Position numbers and translations under genes: made by a program. Shown here one piece after another: positions 13,701 through 22,004 of a stretch of 64,000 bases of DNA (its first letter is position 1; every line of letters starts with the position of its first letter). The notes beneath the pieces were generated by a model, which worked only from the letters and a program-made list of their open reading frames with translations, did no database searches and was not told the DNA's origin. The stretch is from Siphlonurus alternatus (lineage: Eukaryota > Arthropoda > Insecta > Ephemeroptera > Siphlonuridae): positions 24,113,551-24,177,550 of the forward strand of contig OX463778.1 of the NCBI GenBank assembly GCA_949825025.1, read 5' to 3'.

Positions 13701-16700
13701 CAGTCATCATTCCTGAATGTGCTGGAATATAGAACTCCCATTGTCTGCCAAGACTCACATGGCTTCTTCCTCCAGCTTGCGTCTCTTGGCGATCTTGAGT
13801 GCCATGGGCACATCCTCCAGTGAGAAGTCGTTGTTACGACGCAGACTGTCGGGCTCTGGGTACGTCTGCAGCAGCACAACAGCCTCGAGGAACTTGACTG
13901 CATGTGTACGGATGCTGAGGGACACAACAAGCTATGAGCAAGACATATTACGAGTAAGGGAGTCGAACTTTGTAACACAAGAATTTATCAGTCAATTTAA
14001 AACAACCTCTGTTAATTACAGTATTAGAAATACTGTATGTAAAAATGCTCAAATCTTCCAATACGTTATAAATATTAGACAGCTACAATAAAAACATGAA
14101 CAACAACATTTCAATGCAGGATACCTTATGATAGAGCCAGTTTTGAAACTAAAGGTCAGTCACTACAGTAAAAATAAAAAGGTGAAAATTCTTACCCATC
14201 ATTGTCGTGGTCTACCATCTGAGTGATGAGCGACTTGGCATGATTCACTTGTGACCATGTTCGCTCGACGCTTTCTGTCACACTGCGAGCCTTCGACACC
14301 CACATCAGAACTGCCCTGTACACCTGGGAGGTGGCCTGTACCGCCCGCTTCTGGACCTGTAGAAAAATCCCACAAAATTAGCCAGAGCATATTATATGGT
14401 CTAATAACATTCTGAATAAATGTATGGTGCGTAGCTAGGCAACACTTCTTACCAAAAAGAAAGAGCATTAATGCCACAGTGACCAGTGACATAAAAATTT
14501 GTACTTTGCAAAACTATAAAAAAAAATACTACGTAATAATAAATAATAAAAATCACAACTAAAATCTTTTGGAAAAATTGGAAAGCAGTATGTTGTAGCA
14601 ACTTTTTGTGCTGTACTGTATTCATTTACATATTAATATTTTTTTTAAGGTCAATGTCTATTAATACTAAAAGAGGAAGAACTTAAGGATGGAATATTGA
14701 CAAAAAGTAACATTATTGCAGCACCTCAGAATTAAATATATGAGAATTTGATTGGAGATGACTGCTTGTCTTATTTATTCAATAATGATCAACATTCCTT
14801 AAATTTGTTATACTTGATTAATTTTAAATTATTTAATTAAGTCAATACATACTTGGACAGAAGAGTCTTGAAGCAGGATTAATAAATTGCCAACCAATCT
14901 AGGCAAAAGGTCTGCCTCTTTTTTGCTGAGGAAAAAAGAGCATTTTATAATTACAACTTCAACTAAATTGAGTCATTTTATGTTCATACCTAGCTTCTTC
15001 TATAAATGCAATTACAGCTTTACGGACATCTGCATTTCGATCACTTTGAAATCCAAGAATTTCTTCTAAAAAATTATCAACTAGGTTGAGACTCATATTT
15101 AAAATAATTTCTTGAACTTTGTAAAGGTTCTCCACTTTAACTTTGTCGCTCCCCATGGCAGCATCATTGAGAAGATCAACAATCTGAAACCAATTTTCCA
15201 CATTTATAGAACTTTGGTTGGATATTATAAAGGCATGCAGGGTGACAGAACTGCTAGTAATACTGACATCAGTTAATAATTTTAGTTATCTTTTTCATAA
15301 AGGAGCTACCTTTTCTCATGCCAGTATGCATATGTGCAAAACTTAGAACTACGCAAACTGCAAATTTAGCTGCTACCCCCGTTGACTCTATAACTGGTGC
15401 AAATATAGATGAAATTATACTGTAAGCAATGATACTGTATTGTTATTATTATTATTATTATTTCTTGTTACTTTCTTTACTATAACACAAACACCGGGCT
15501 CAATTGAGCCAAGGTGTAAGTGCCTGTACCAAACATTGAGAGGGGATTGCGGGTAAGCATGCAGGGGTGCTACAAGCTCAAAAACTTGCGCACAATGTTA
15601 GCCGTGCCAAGAATAGCAGCCTTCTGCATGACACGCACATGGTATTCTTTGAGAGCCAACTTCTCTCTGGCATCTGACCAGTTTTTGGTCACAAGACCGT
15701 TACTAGAGATCACAACTGGAACCACATCAACACTACGGAGCTGGTACATGTCTTTGAGCTCAACAGCAAGTGGCTGGTACTTGCGCTTTTTCTCCGCAAC
15801 TGTGGTCACAAGATTCTCGTCCAGCGGGACAGCAATGTCGACAATCACCGCTGTTCGAGCTTTCTTGTCGAAGAGAACAAGATCAGGTCTGTTTGCTTCA
15901 ACAGCTCTATCTGTGGTGATGGCAGAATCCCACAGGATTTTTGCATCCTGATTATGGAGAACTTGTTCCGGCTTGCACTTATAGTACGGAACCTCCGTCT
16001 CAATGAGACCAACTTTCTTGGCCAAAGCTTGATGTACAACTTTGGCAACAGAATTGTGGCGCTCTAAGTACTCTTTTGGAGCAAGCACTGGACAGCCCCA
16101 GCGACATGCTGAATAGACTCGTTAGCCTGCTTACAAAGGCGACATCGGTCACTGATGTTGATTTTGAGGATGTGTCGCTCATACGCCCTAGTCCTGATGA
16201 CCTGATCCTGTATGGCACAGACAAAGCCCTCCGTCTCTGCAAATAGCCCACTTGTCCGCAGCCACTCAGTGGAACTCTTGGTGTCCACCTGATCCGAAGA
16301 CAACGCTACAGCATACCGACCATGCAACGCTTTTGTTGACCACTCCTGAATTCTTTCAGCCTGTGTCTTGATGGCAGACTGAAACTCTTGCTCACTCAAA
16401 TGTAGCGGAGTGTAGCTACGGTCCTGATTGCAGACAGCTGCATGCAATCCAACACCACGTGACACAAAGTACTGGCGGAGTTTCAGCTCCTGCTGATTAC
16501 ACATCACCTCCATGTTGAGCAAACCTCTTCCACCTACATGACGCGAAAGGTACAGTCTCTCAACGGAGCTCCTCGGGTGATGTATCCTGTGCTTTGTGAG
16601 GGTAGTTCTCATCTTTCTGTCAAAGGCTTGCAGCGACGTCTCCGACCATCTGACGACTCCAAAGGTATATGCTGCCACAGGGATAGCCCAAGTATTAATT

Positions 16701-17267
16701 GCTGATATCTTGTTTCTTGCACTGACGAAAGACTTGCAAACCTTGTTGACACGAGACAGCACTTTCTTCTCAACTTGTTTCCTGGCATCTACATCCTTGA
16801 TGCCAAGTAGCTGCTGTAGACCGAGGTACTTGTAGTTGTCCTCGGTACCCAAGTCTTGAATAACGGTGCCTCCCATGAGTCGCAAGCCTTCTTGTGGATC
16901 TTGAACCTCCCCCTTTCTCACATGCACAACAGCACACTTGTCAAGACCAAACTCCATGCAAATTGCATCACTAAAACTTTTGACAAGTTCAAACATGCTG
17001 TGCAACTGGTCTTCACCAGATGCATACAACTTTAGATCATCCATGTAAAACTGGTGGGAAATGCGAACTTCTGGATTCCTCTGTAGAACGTAACCATACC
17101 CAGAGGTCCGGAGCATCCTGCTCAGCGGGTTCAGTGCAAGACAAAACCACAAAGGGCTGAGACTATCTCCTTGAAAAATACCTCTTGAAATTTGCATTTC
17201 TCTAGTCTTGTAGTTAACTCCACCTTGGTTTACATGAAGACAAGTCCTCCACATGCTCATGCAAGAA

Positions 17268-17347
<80 letters not shown>

Positions 17348-20300
17348 CCCCAGCATGCCAAAGTTGAAAGTACAGGCTCCATGTGAAACAGAGTATTCTT
17401 CTTCTAACAACTTTAACAGCTAGAGAAACTCGACCCTGGCGCTCCGCACTCTCGTGCAGTAAACTCCAGGGCTGCCTTTTCTATTTTTATGGGTGCACCT
17501 CACCCAACCTCCCCATGCGCGCGAAGGAGACGAAGAGAGCCCAGCAACACTGCCTTCTGCATGGCATCCGCCAGCCGCTCAGCAGATCCACGGCAACCTG
17601 GTACTTGCCGAAGCCCAGAGAGTAGTGTGTCAGGCACCCCGCACATCACGCCAACCAACAGGACAACAAGAGACACCGAATGTCCCCGATAGCTTTGTCG
17701 CAAGTCCATGACAAGGTCTCGATACTTGTCGCGCTTTTCTGTGTACTTGTCAGTGATGTTGTGCTCCGCAGGAGCAGAACACTCAATCACTGTCATGACC
17801 TTCTTGCGCTTCTCAAGCAGAACAATGTCTGGCTTGGTATTATTATTATTATTCGGGTTTTTAACTCCCAACCTAGTTGGGGTGGTTAAGCGCCAGCACC
17901 GGGCCCAATTGGGCCAAGATGAAGGCGCCCGCTGGTCCTGTTGGGGATGTTACGATCCAGCGTCTCTTACTCAGCTGCGGGCAATGAGGGCTTCCCGGGT
18001 TATTATTATTATTATTATTATTAGTCATGTTGATAATCCATAATTAATATAGCATTTAAGTCTCACAGTCTGCACCTCTGCACACTGTATGACATATGCA
18101 TATAATATTATCATTTTATTTCTCTCCTACAACATGTCAAACGTTCTCCGTCAAGAAACAATGAAATATCTGCATATATCATGACCGTGTGCAATAAACA
18201 GCTGTCTGCTATATTAGGTGATAGTGCAACTACTGACTGGACTGCTGTACATCAGTAAAGAGATGCAGATGTGTAGTGGAGTATCGACCTCAATTTTTTT
18301 TTTTCTTTTTTATGCAGAAATGGAGAGAGGGTGCATATTAAGTTATGCTACCCTGATTTTTTTCAGATTTTTTACGAACCGGTAACTATTTTTAAAAAAT
18401 TATTGAAAGTTCTTTTTGTGACGTCATGAGGCGGCAAGTCCTATCTTTTCTTAAGGAGCGGCGTCTTGTGACGTCACGAAAAGGACTTTCAATAATTTTT
18501 TTTAAAATAGTTTCCGGTATGTAAAAAATCTGAAAAAATCAGGGTAGCATAACTTTGCACCCTATCCATTTCTGCAGTAAAAAAAATTGCGGTCGATACA
18601 GTATGTACAGTACTCCATTTTAGGGGGAGGTAAGATGAGCACCCATTTAGCCCAGTCTACTGTACTGTAGTCATCCCAAAAAGTTCACGGACTGCTGTTC
18701 ACAAAGCCTCAATGCCCTCACTCAATACTGCAGTAGACTACAAAGCAACATGATGACAATGCCTACAAACACAATCATAATGCATAATCTTATATCCATG
18801 GAAGCTGGAGTATGAGGGCAGCAGGAGCGATGTGGGGAAGTTTTCTTTCTACAGAAGAACGGTGAAAGAGTGGAATCTGCTGAGCCGTGAGGTGGTGGAA
18901 GCCAGCAGTTCCGGGGAGTTCAAGAGGAGGCTGAGAAGTGAAAGCCTGAGGCGAGCCACCGTGGTATAACCACAATTGACGCCTAATATCAACTTTATCT
19001 TTGCTACAAACAGAGCGGGGGTGAAGCGGTGAAGAGCACAAGAGCAGGCACCAGAACAGGAGGGGGGGGGGGGGGGGGGTATGCATACGAGCCGTCTGCA
19101 AACATGGTGTATCATATATTATGTGCCTGGTGATCTATACCGGTAAACATTCTATGTTTAAACTAGGAATTCAAGCAGAGAAGAGTAATTAATCATATCT
19201 TCCCTGACTCCACGGCACAGTAGGGCACAATTGGGCACAGTTAAGGTTCACAGTTAGGTAAGCTGTAATGCCCATGAGTATCCAGTTGGGCACAGTGTTT
19301 ATATTAGGTACCCCAGAGCATCCTAGCTTTCTAAACTTGGCGTAACTTGGCACATTGAATACACTCTTTGAAGTTGTATCGACTATGAACTAGAAGGGGC
19401 TTAAATGATGCTTTAATTGATATATATAATATCCAACTGATATTTTTTTTCATTAAATAAACTACATTGGCAATATATCTAATTATTATCAAATTTATTC
19501 ATTAATTTTGGACTTTGAAAAAATTTATACCCGGATGGTAGCGCCATCTGTTTCTAAAAAATTGAAGTAAGAAAAAAAAAAGCAACATACAACATATTAT
19601 ATGGGTGTCATTGTCAACAAAAACAGAGATGCTGTCTCTTTTTTATTGGAAAAGTCTGCTTTGCAGTCTTTAAAGAAGGTAAGAAATATATTAAAAAGTA
19701 TATTGAAATAGCAAAGTTCTTTTTTTTCTAATAAATTGCTTCTTTTTTACAGTGATTATTACAAATTCTAACATCATGAGAGGCCCTATCATAGCTTTTC
19801 TTTCTCCAGCCCAGCCCGCCCCCTTGAATTCTCTCTTTTCTTTCAACACTGAGGAAGTTATGCCCAGGCTAGCTACTTATGTGGTGAGTTAAATATTTAC
19901 AAAATCTTTTCATATGTGTGTTATAATCTCATTTTCATAATTTTACAGGCAATGAATTCAACTCTGCTGCATGAAATGCTGATTAGTGGATTCTATCACC
20001 AGACATCATGGCCGCCAATATGCGGGATAGAGACAAAAGAGTTGCAGCTGCTAGCATCAATGTTTTAATTTTTTATGCTAGAGTACTCTGTTAATTACCA
20101 TGATAAAATAAAAATATTTAAAAAACTACATTTTTTTAGTAATACGTTAACTTAATTAGCTTTAATGAAATGAAAAAATAAAAAATTAATAAGGAGAAGG
20201 GGCGGGGGAGAGCTACCAAGTCTAAACCATTGGTCGAACTGTGATTTTCACAGTTCGGCCATTTTGTGAGAATCACAGTTCAGCCAAGTGTCTTTGACTA

Positions 20301-20594
20301 GGTACCTCTGTGAATTTCACAATTGCGCCGAAGCACAAGGGGATTAACAACCGGGCTGCCAAGTTCAAATTACAATGTTAATAGAACACAAGATTGAACT
20401 TGGCACCTAACTGTGCCCAACTGTGCCGTGGAGTCAGGGTTTACAGTAAGGACCATACGAATTAAAATTATGAAATGTCCAGAAAAAGAAAGAAAAGTCA
20501 CCCTTTGTTCCGAGGCAGAGTCACGCTCAGTTTCATCTTCGATGAAATACTGAGCAGCTGTGCTCCTTCTAGACTCTAGATCTTGTCTCGCCAT
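2377..20594 (-). CDS. SYMPK: symplekin, 22 exons
   Basis: Symplekin is a nuclear scaffold joining CPSF, CstF and the histone pre-mRNA cleavage complex during mRNA 3'-end formation. Exons from 5' to 3': 20594-20502, 15183-14990, 14925-14853, 14356-14196, 13914-13759, 13032-12884, 12377-12223, 11971-11732, 11196-11017, 10695-10459, 10402-10309, 9636-9426, 8848-8653, 8157-7916, 7625-7447, 6101-5941, 5286-5157, 4640-4453, 3902-3831, 3394-3290, 2827-2753, 2460-2377. Every junction is AG/GT and all phases close, giving 1124 codons plus stop. The N-terminal HEAT region (about residues 32-330, [22 protein letters not shown]) carries the Ssu72/CPSF-type scaffold. An RRRQKRLEA...KRAR patch near 338-358 looks like a nuclear signal, followed by acidic low-complexity sequence near 468-480. 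The C-terminal domain (about 795-1075) has the family blocks [31 protein letters not shown] and [11 protein letters not shown]. The tail is shorter than in human symplekin (about 1270 aa). The ATG at 20594 gives a short leader matching the family start. Intron 1 is 5.3 kb and transposon-filled. Confidence 0.97.
3977..4142. repeat. foldback repeat in SYMPK intron
   Basis: The arms GGGGGCATTCACAAAGCACT and its complement enclose an inner repeat with CTCAATTTTTATCCCTGGTG and a small centre near 4050-4070. The whole unit is about 166 bp. A decayed relative lies at about 30110-30220, where a gCATTCACAA start and the GCCCCACTTTAGCCTTGATT block recur without a matching right arm. I see no target duplication. 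Confidence 0.75.
6297..6352. repeat. poly-T run of about 56 nt
   Basis: An uninterrupted T run in a SYMPK intron, so poly-A on the gene's sense strand. Shorter T runs occur at about 4951-4981, 10747-10774 and 25628-25654. They may be tails of decayed retroelements or assembly-sensitive homopolymers; no retroelement body is recognisable next to this one. Confidence 0.8.
6486..7397. mobile_element. 912 bp inverted-repeat element with subterminal TTGCGAC motifs
   Basis: The ends read GGGCCCCGATTTAATATC and its exact complement. Inside, short motifs of the type TTGCGACGTCGCAA occur repeatedly near both ends (for example about 6581-6595, 6701-6721, 6761-6775, 7286-7292, 7331-7370). Subterminal repeats of this kind are typical binding sites for hAT-type and related transposases, and CAGGG-like starts fit that group. 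I cannot find a convincing target duplication. A tRNA-like B-box match, GGTTCAAATCC, lies at about 6791 and is probably chance. There is no open frame long enough for a transposase. It sits in a SYMPK intron. Confidence 0.75.
12523..12722. repeat. 200 bp foldback element in SYMPK intron
   Basis: The left arm starts ATATCGTCACTCGTCCGCAA and carries two copies of an AATAATGAGCT block. The right arm is its imperfect complement ending GGGACGATAT. The centre lies at about 12590-12650. The ends are AT-rich and a TA target is possible, but it cannot be told apart from the flanks. Confidence 0.7.
15570..16093 (-). pseudogene. restriction-like endonuclease domain of retrotransposon unit 1, frameshifted
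   Basis: This frame continues the protein after the zinc motif: [14 protein letters not shown], then the PD-(D/E)xK-type core with RPDLVLF and VIVDIAVP and a trailing KKRKYQPLA. It joins the RT frame by a shift of one base at about 16093-16098. Where the family would read Gly-Gly-Cys, one base is missing. It ends at a stop near 15570, followed by a 3' UTR holding the palindrome CTCAATTGAG. Confidence 0.8.
16064..17266 (-). pseudogene. reverse transcriptase fragment of retrotransposon unit 1
   Basis: An open minus-strand frame of about 400 residues starts inside the RT fingers/palm border and runs through motifs B, C and D, the thumb and the first part of the zinc motif. It ends at a stop about 10 codons after ESIQHVAG because the frame shifts. 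The poly-K and poly-I residues that would extend it upstream are translated A-run and AAT microsatellite, not protein. With no 5' half and no promoter it is a dead copy. Confidence 0.85.
17267..17345. repeat. (ATT)n microsatellite fused to poly-T
   Basis: About 14 ATT units (17267-17309) run straight into about 36 T (to 17345). Read on the minus strand it is A(n)(AAT)n, placed exactly at the 3' end of retrotransposon unit 2 and the truncated 5' end of unit 1. Confidence 0.9.
17346..17838 (-). mobile_element. retrotransposon unit 2: endonuclease fragment plus 3' UTR
   Basis: The minus strand from 17838 encodes [18 protein letters not shown] and a following [13 protein letters not shown] block. 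This is a second, clearly different restriction-like endonuclease domain of the same superfamily as unit 1. The frame stops near 17500, and the 3' UTR then runs to an A-run and (AAT)n at 17267-17345. The 5' edge abuts an (AAT)4-5 tract at 17839-17853. It is a truncated copy with no RT. Confidence 0.8.
17854..18022 (-). mobile_element. retrotransposon unit 3: 3' UTR tail
   Basis: Read on the minus strand, this piece has CTTGGCCCAATTGGGCCCGG, comparable with the GGCTCAATTGAGCC palindrome in the 3' UTR of unit 1. It then carries a short hairpin, GGGTT...AACCC, directly before the (AAT)n tract at 17839-17853. Its outer edge is bounded by (AAT)n at 18000-18022. I infer it is the tail of a third, related element, because no coding sequence remains. 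Confidence 0.65.
18276..18618. mobile_element. CRE-type foldback element, copy A1
   Basis: The ends are GGAGTATCGACCTCAATTTT and its complement, the latter split by a 12 bp AGTATGTACAGT insertion near the right edge. Each arm carries TGCAGAAATGGA, TTATGCTACCCTGATTTTTT and an AAAAATTATTGAAAGT block, and the centre has two TGACGTCA sites around TTTTCTTAAGGAGCGGCG. Copies with the same layout occur at about 23479, 26662, 58460 and 61315. It is non-coding. No target duplication is clear. Confidence 0.85.
18787..18969 (+). pseudogene. 3' end of a CR1/L2-type LINE ORF2
   Basis: The plus-strand frame ends at TAA 18967-18969 and reads [17 protein letters not shown] followed by EFKRRL. This is the usual extreme C-terminus of CR1/L2/Jockey-group reverse transcriptase proteins (xFxxRTVxxWNxLP). 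Upstream sequence lacks RT motifs, so the copy is 5' truncated to about 60 codons. A G-run follows at 19061-19079. The clade is uncertain because the diagnostic RT domain is missing. Confidence 0.7.
19202..20439. mobile_element. 1.24 kb inverted-repeat element in SYMPK intron 1
   Basis: The left end CCCTGACTCCACGGCACAG is matched by its complement at 20421-20439. A second subterminal block, GGGCACAGTTA, lies inside each. The interior contains AT-rich sequence, a possible three-exon open frame on the plus strand (19601-20068) and a hairpin at about 20236-20286 built on CGAACTGTGATT. The termini match no family I know by sight, and I see no target duplication. Confidence 0.6.
19776..20068 (+). 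other. possible small spliced open frame, 75 aa
   Basis: An ATG at 19776 opens a frame to 19883, where GTG/GTGAGT is a good donor. A 65 bp intron ends with TTTTACAG at 19948. The frame then resumes in phase from 19949 to a TAA at 20066-20068. An upstream exon ending AAG/GTAAGA at 19678 and an acceptor at 19752 may precede it. The product is unrecognised, with no motif. It lies within the 19202-20439 element and may be transposon-borne or chance. Confidence 0.3.
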
Positions 20595-21484
20595 TACTGA
20601 TGTAGAAGCGGAATGTACAGAAGTAAATAATTTAGAGTAAAAACATTGAGAATATCGCGTTATTAGGAAAAATGTGTGATTTTAATCCATCTAAACACGA
20701 CCGGCTGTTTTGATCGCTCTGATTGCGGTGTTCGATCGTCAATTGTCGTTTGGCTTTAACACATTTAAGCGCGCAAAATAACACTCATCACTTAAATTTT
20801 TTTCTATGGACTATGGACTCAAGAGAGACTCGAAGAGAATTAATTAATTAAAATTAATATATAGATTAGAACATTATAATAATATTAATTATTAATAATG
20901 TATATAATTATGTAGTATCTTACATTTCAAATTTTATTTTAAAATTAATTAATTAACATGCAATCGATTTAGTCCTTTTGTAATTTTTGGAAAACATTTT
21001 TAAAAAATTAATTAATAATATATAATTATGCTACAATAAAAACTACAAATATAAAATTGTAAATATATACATATATTAATTTGATTTTTTTTTTATTCAT
21101 ATAATAATTATACAGATGATATATTTTGAAATTAATTCCCTTCCCCCTCCCCTTAATTAATATAAACACATAAGAACACAAATTTTCATGTGCTATATTA
21201 TTGTTTTTTACTATTATACAGTATATTTTATTTATACATAATAAAGCAAATAATTTTTGATGCTGACAGTTACACTTAAGTATATAATTCTGTTATTCAT
21301 GCATGGCGTTCGGCCATGCAACCTTCTCGATCATCACAACTGTTCAATCATGGCGTATAACCTTTAAGATATTCCCAGTGGGCAGTCGTTTTGCTATGAG
21401 ACGATAGGTGGAGGCAGTGGAGGAAACTGTGCAATGTATAATATATATCCAGTGGATATATCACCCCATGCACGTATTTTAACC
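20595..21484. other. SYMPK upstream region
   Basis: From the SYMPK start codon to the next repeat I see AT-rich sequence with GC-richer patches at about 20690-20770 (GATCG repeats, CGCGC). These could belong to the SYMPK 5' UTR and promoter. No TATA box or other gene is clear. Confidence 0.4.
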
Positions 21485-21837
21485 TTAAGGGTAAGGTAAC
21501 GCCACCAATGTTAAAAAAAATCCCTCTCACAAAAATTCTGAAAAAAATTTAAAATGTTCTCCTCTATACCCCCTATCAGTCTAAAATATCAGGTATACAA
21601 ATACGATCTAGTTTTTGAGTTATAAATTTTTAAAGTTGACTACTTTAACATGGAGAAATGAAACTCCCATGTTAAATTGGTCAACTTTAAAAATTCATAA
21701 CTCAAAAACTAGATCGTATTTGTATACCTGATATTTAAGCTACTGATAGGGGGTGTAGAGGAGAACATTTTAAATTTTTTTCAGAATTTTTGTGAGAGGG
21801 ATTTTTTTTAACATTGGTGGCGTTACCTTACCCTTAA
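21485..21837. mobile_element. TTAA-flanked foldback element, family GGGTAAGG, copy 2
   Basis: TTAA-GGGTAAGGTAAC on the left mirrors GTTACCTTACCC-TTAA on the right. The arms are long and well matched (about 21489-21655 and 21667-21833) and share the GTTCTCCTCTA, CTATCAG and CATAACTCAAAAACTAG blocks with the copy at 594-893. The element proper is 345 bp with no coding capacity. Confidence 0.88.
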
Positions 21838-21920
21838 TTAAACTAGCTGGATCTCTCAAGGAGGAAGACAAAATTAATATATTCATAAAATACATCTCCA
21901 TACATCCCCTTTTTAGATAA

Positions 21921-22004
21921 GAATATAATATTATATTGTTATACACATAGTTAATTAGTATAGAATATAATATTATATTGTTATACACATAGTTAATTAG
22001 TATA
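21921..22004. repeat. 42 bp tandem duplication
   Basis: Two nearly identical 42 bp units starting GAATATAATATTATATTG lie head to tail (21921 and 21963). It is simple AT-rich slippage or duplication in intergenic DNA. Confidence 0.85.

Larger units (their letters stand above)
15443..17266 (-). mobile_element. 5'-truncated RLE-type non-LTR retrotransposon (R4/Dong- or R2-like), unit 1
   Basis: Minus-strand frames encode the second half of a reverse transcriptase and a restriction-like endonuclease. RT motif B is QGDSLSP (about 17160) and motif C is [10 protein letters not shown] (about 17050). Then come a CxxC-x8-H-x4-C zinc motif (about 16100-16140) and an endonuclease core RPDLVLF...VIVDIAVP (about 15835-15895). 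The element begins directly at an (AAT)n tract at 17267-17309 and ends in another (AAT)n at 15443-15462. It lacks everything upstream of the RT palm. R4-clade elements such as Dong use this endonuclease type and are known at TAA repeats, which is why I favour that clade. R2-like placement remains possible. Confidence 0.85.
15184..20501 (-). other. SYMPK: SYMPK intron 1, transposon-filled
   Basis: This intron joins exon 1 (ending in codon AGG, then GTGACT) to exon 2 (after TTTCAG). It accounts for almost a third of the gene span and contains, in order along the plus strand, the (AAT)n-linked non-LTR retrotransposon stack at 15443-18022, a CRE-type foldback at 18276-18618, a LINE 3' end at 18787-18969, a run of about 17 G at 19061-19079, and an inverted-repeat element at 19202-20439. 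None of these interrupts an exon. Confidence 0.85.

Noticed and set aside
15520..15951. 143-codon plus-strand frame
   Set aside because: Antisense shadow of the retrotransposon endonuclease frame.
17192..17386. Plus-strand frame with poly-Tyr and poly-Phe
   Set aside because: It reads through the (ATT)n and poly-T tract antisense to the retrotransposon; it is a shadow.
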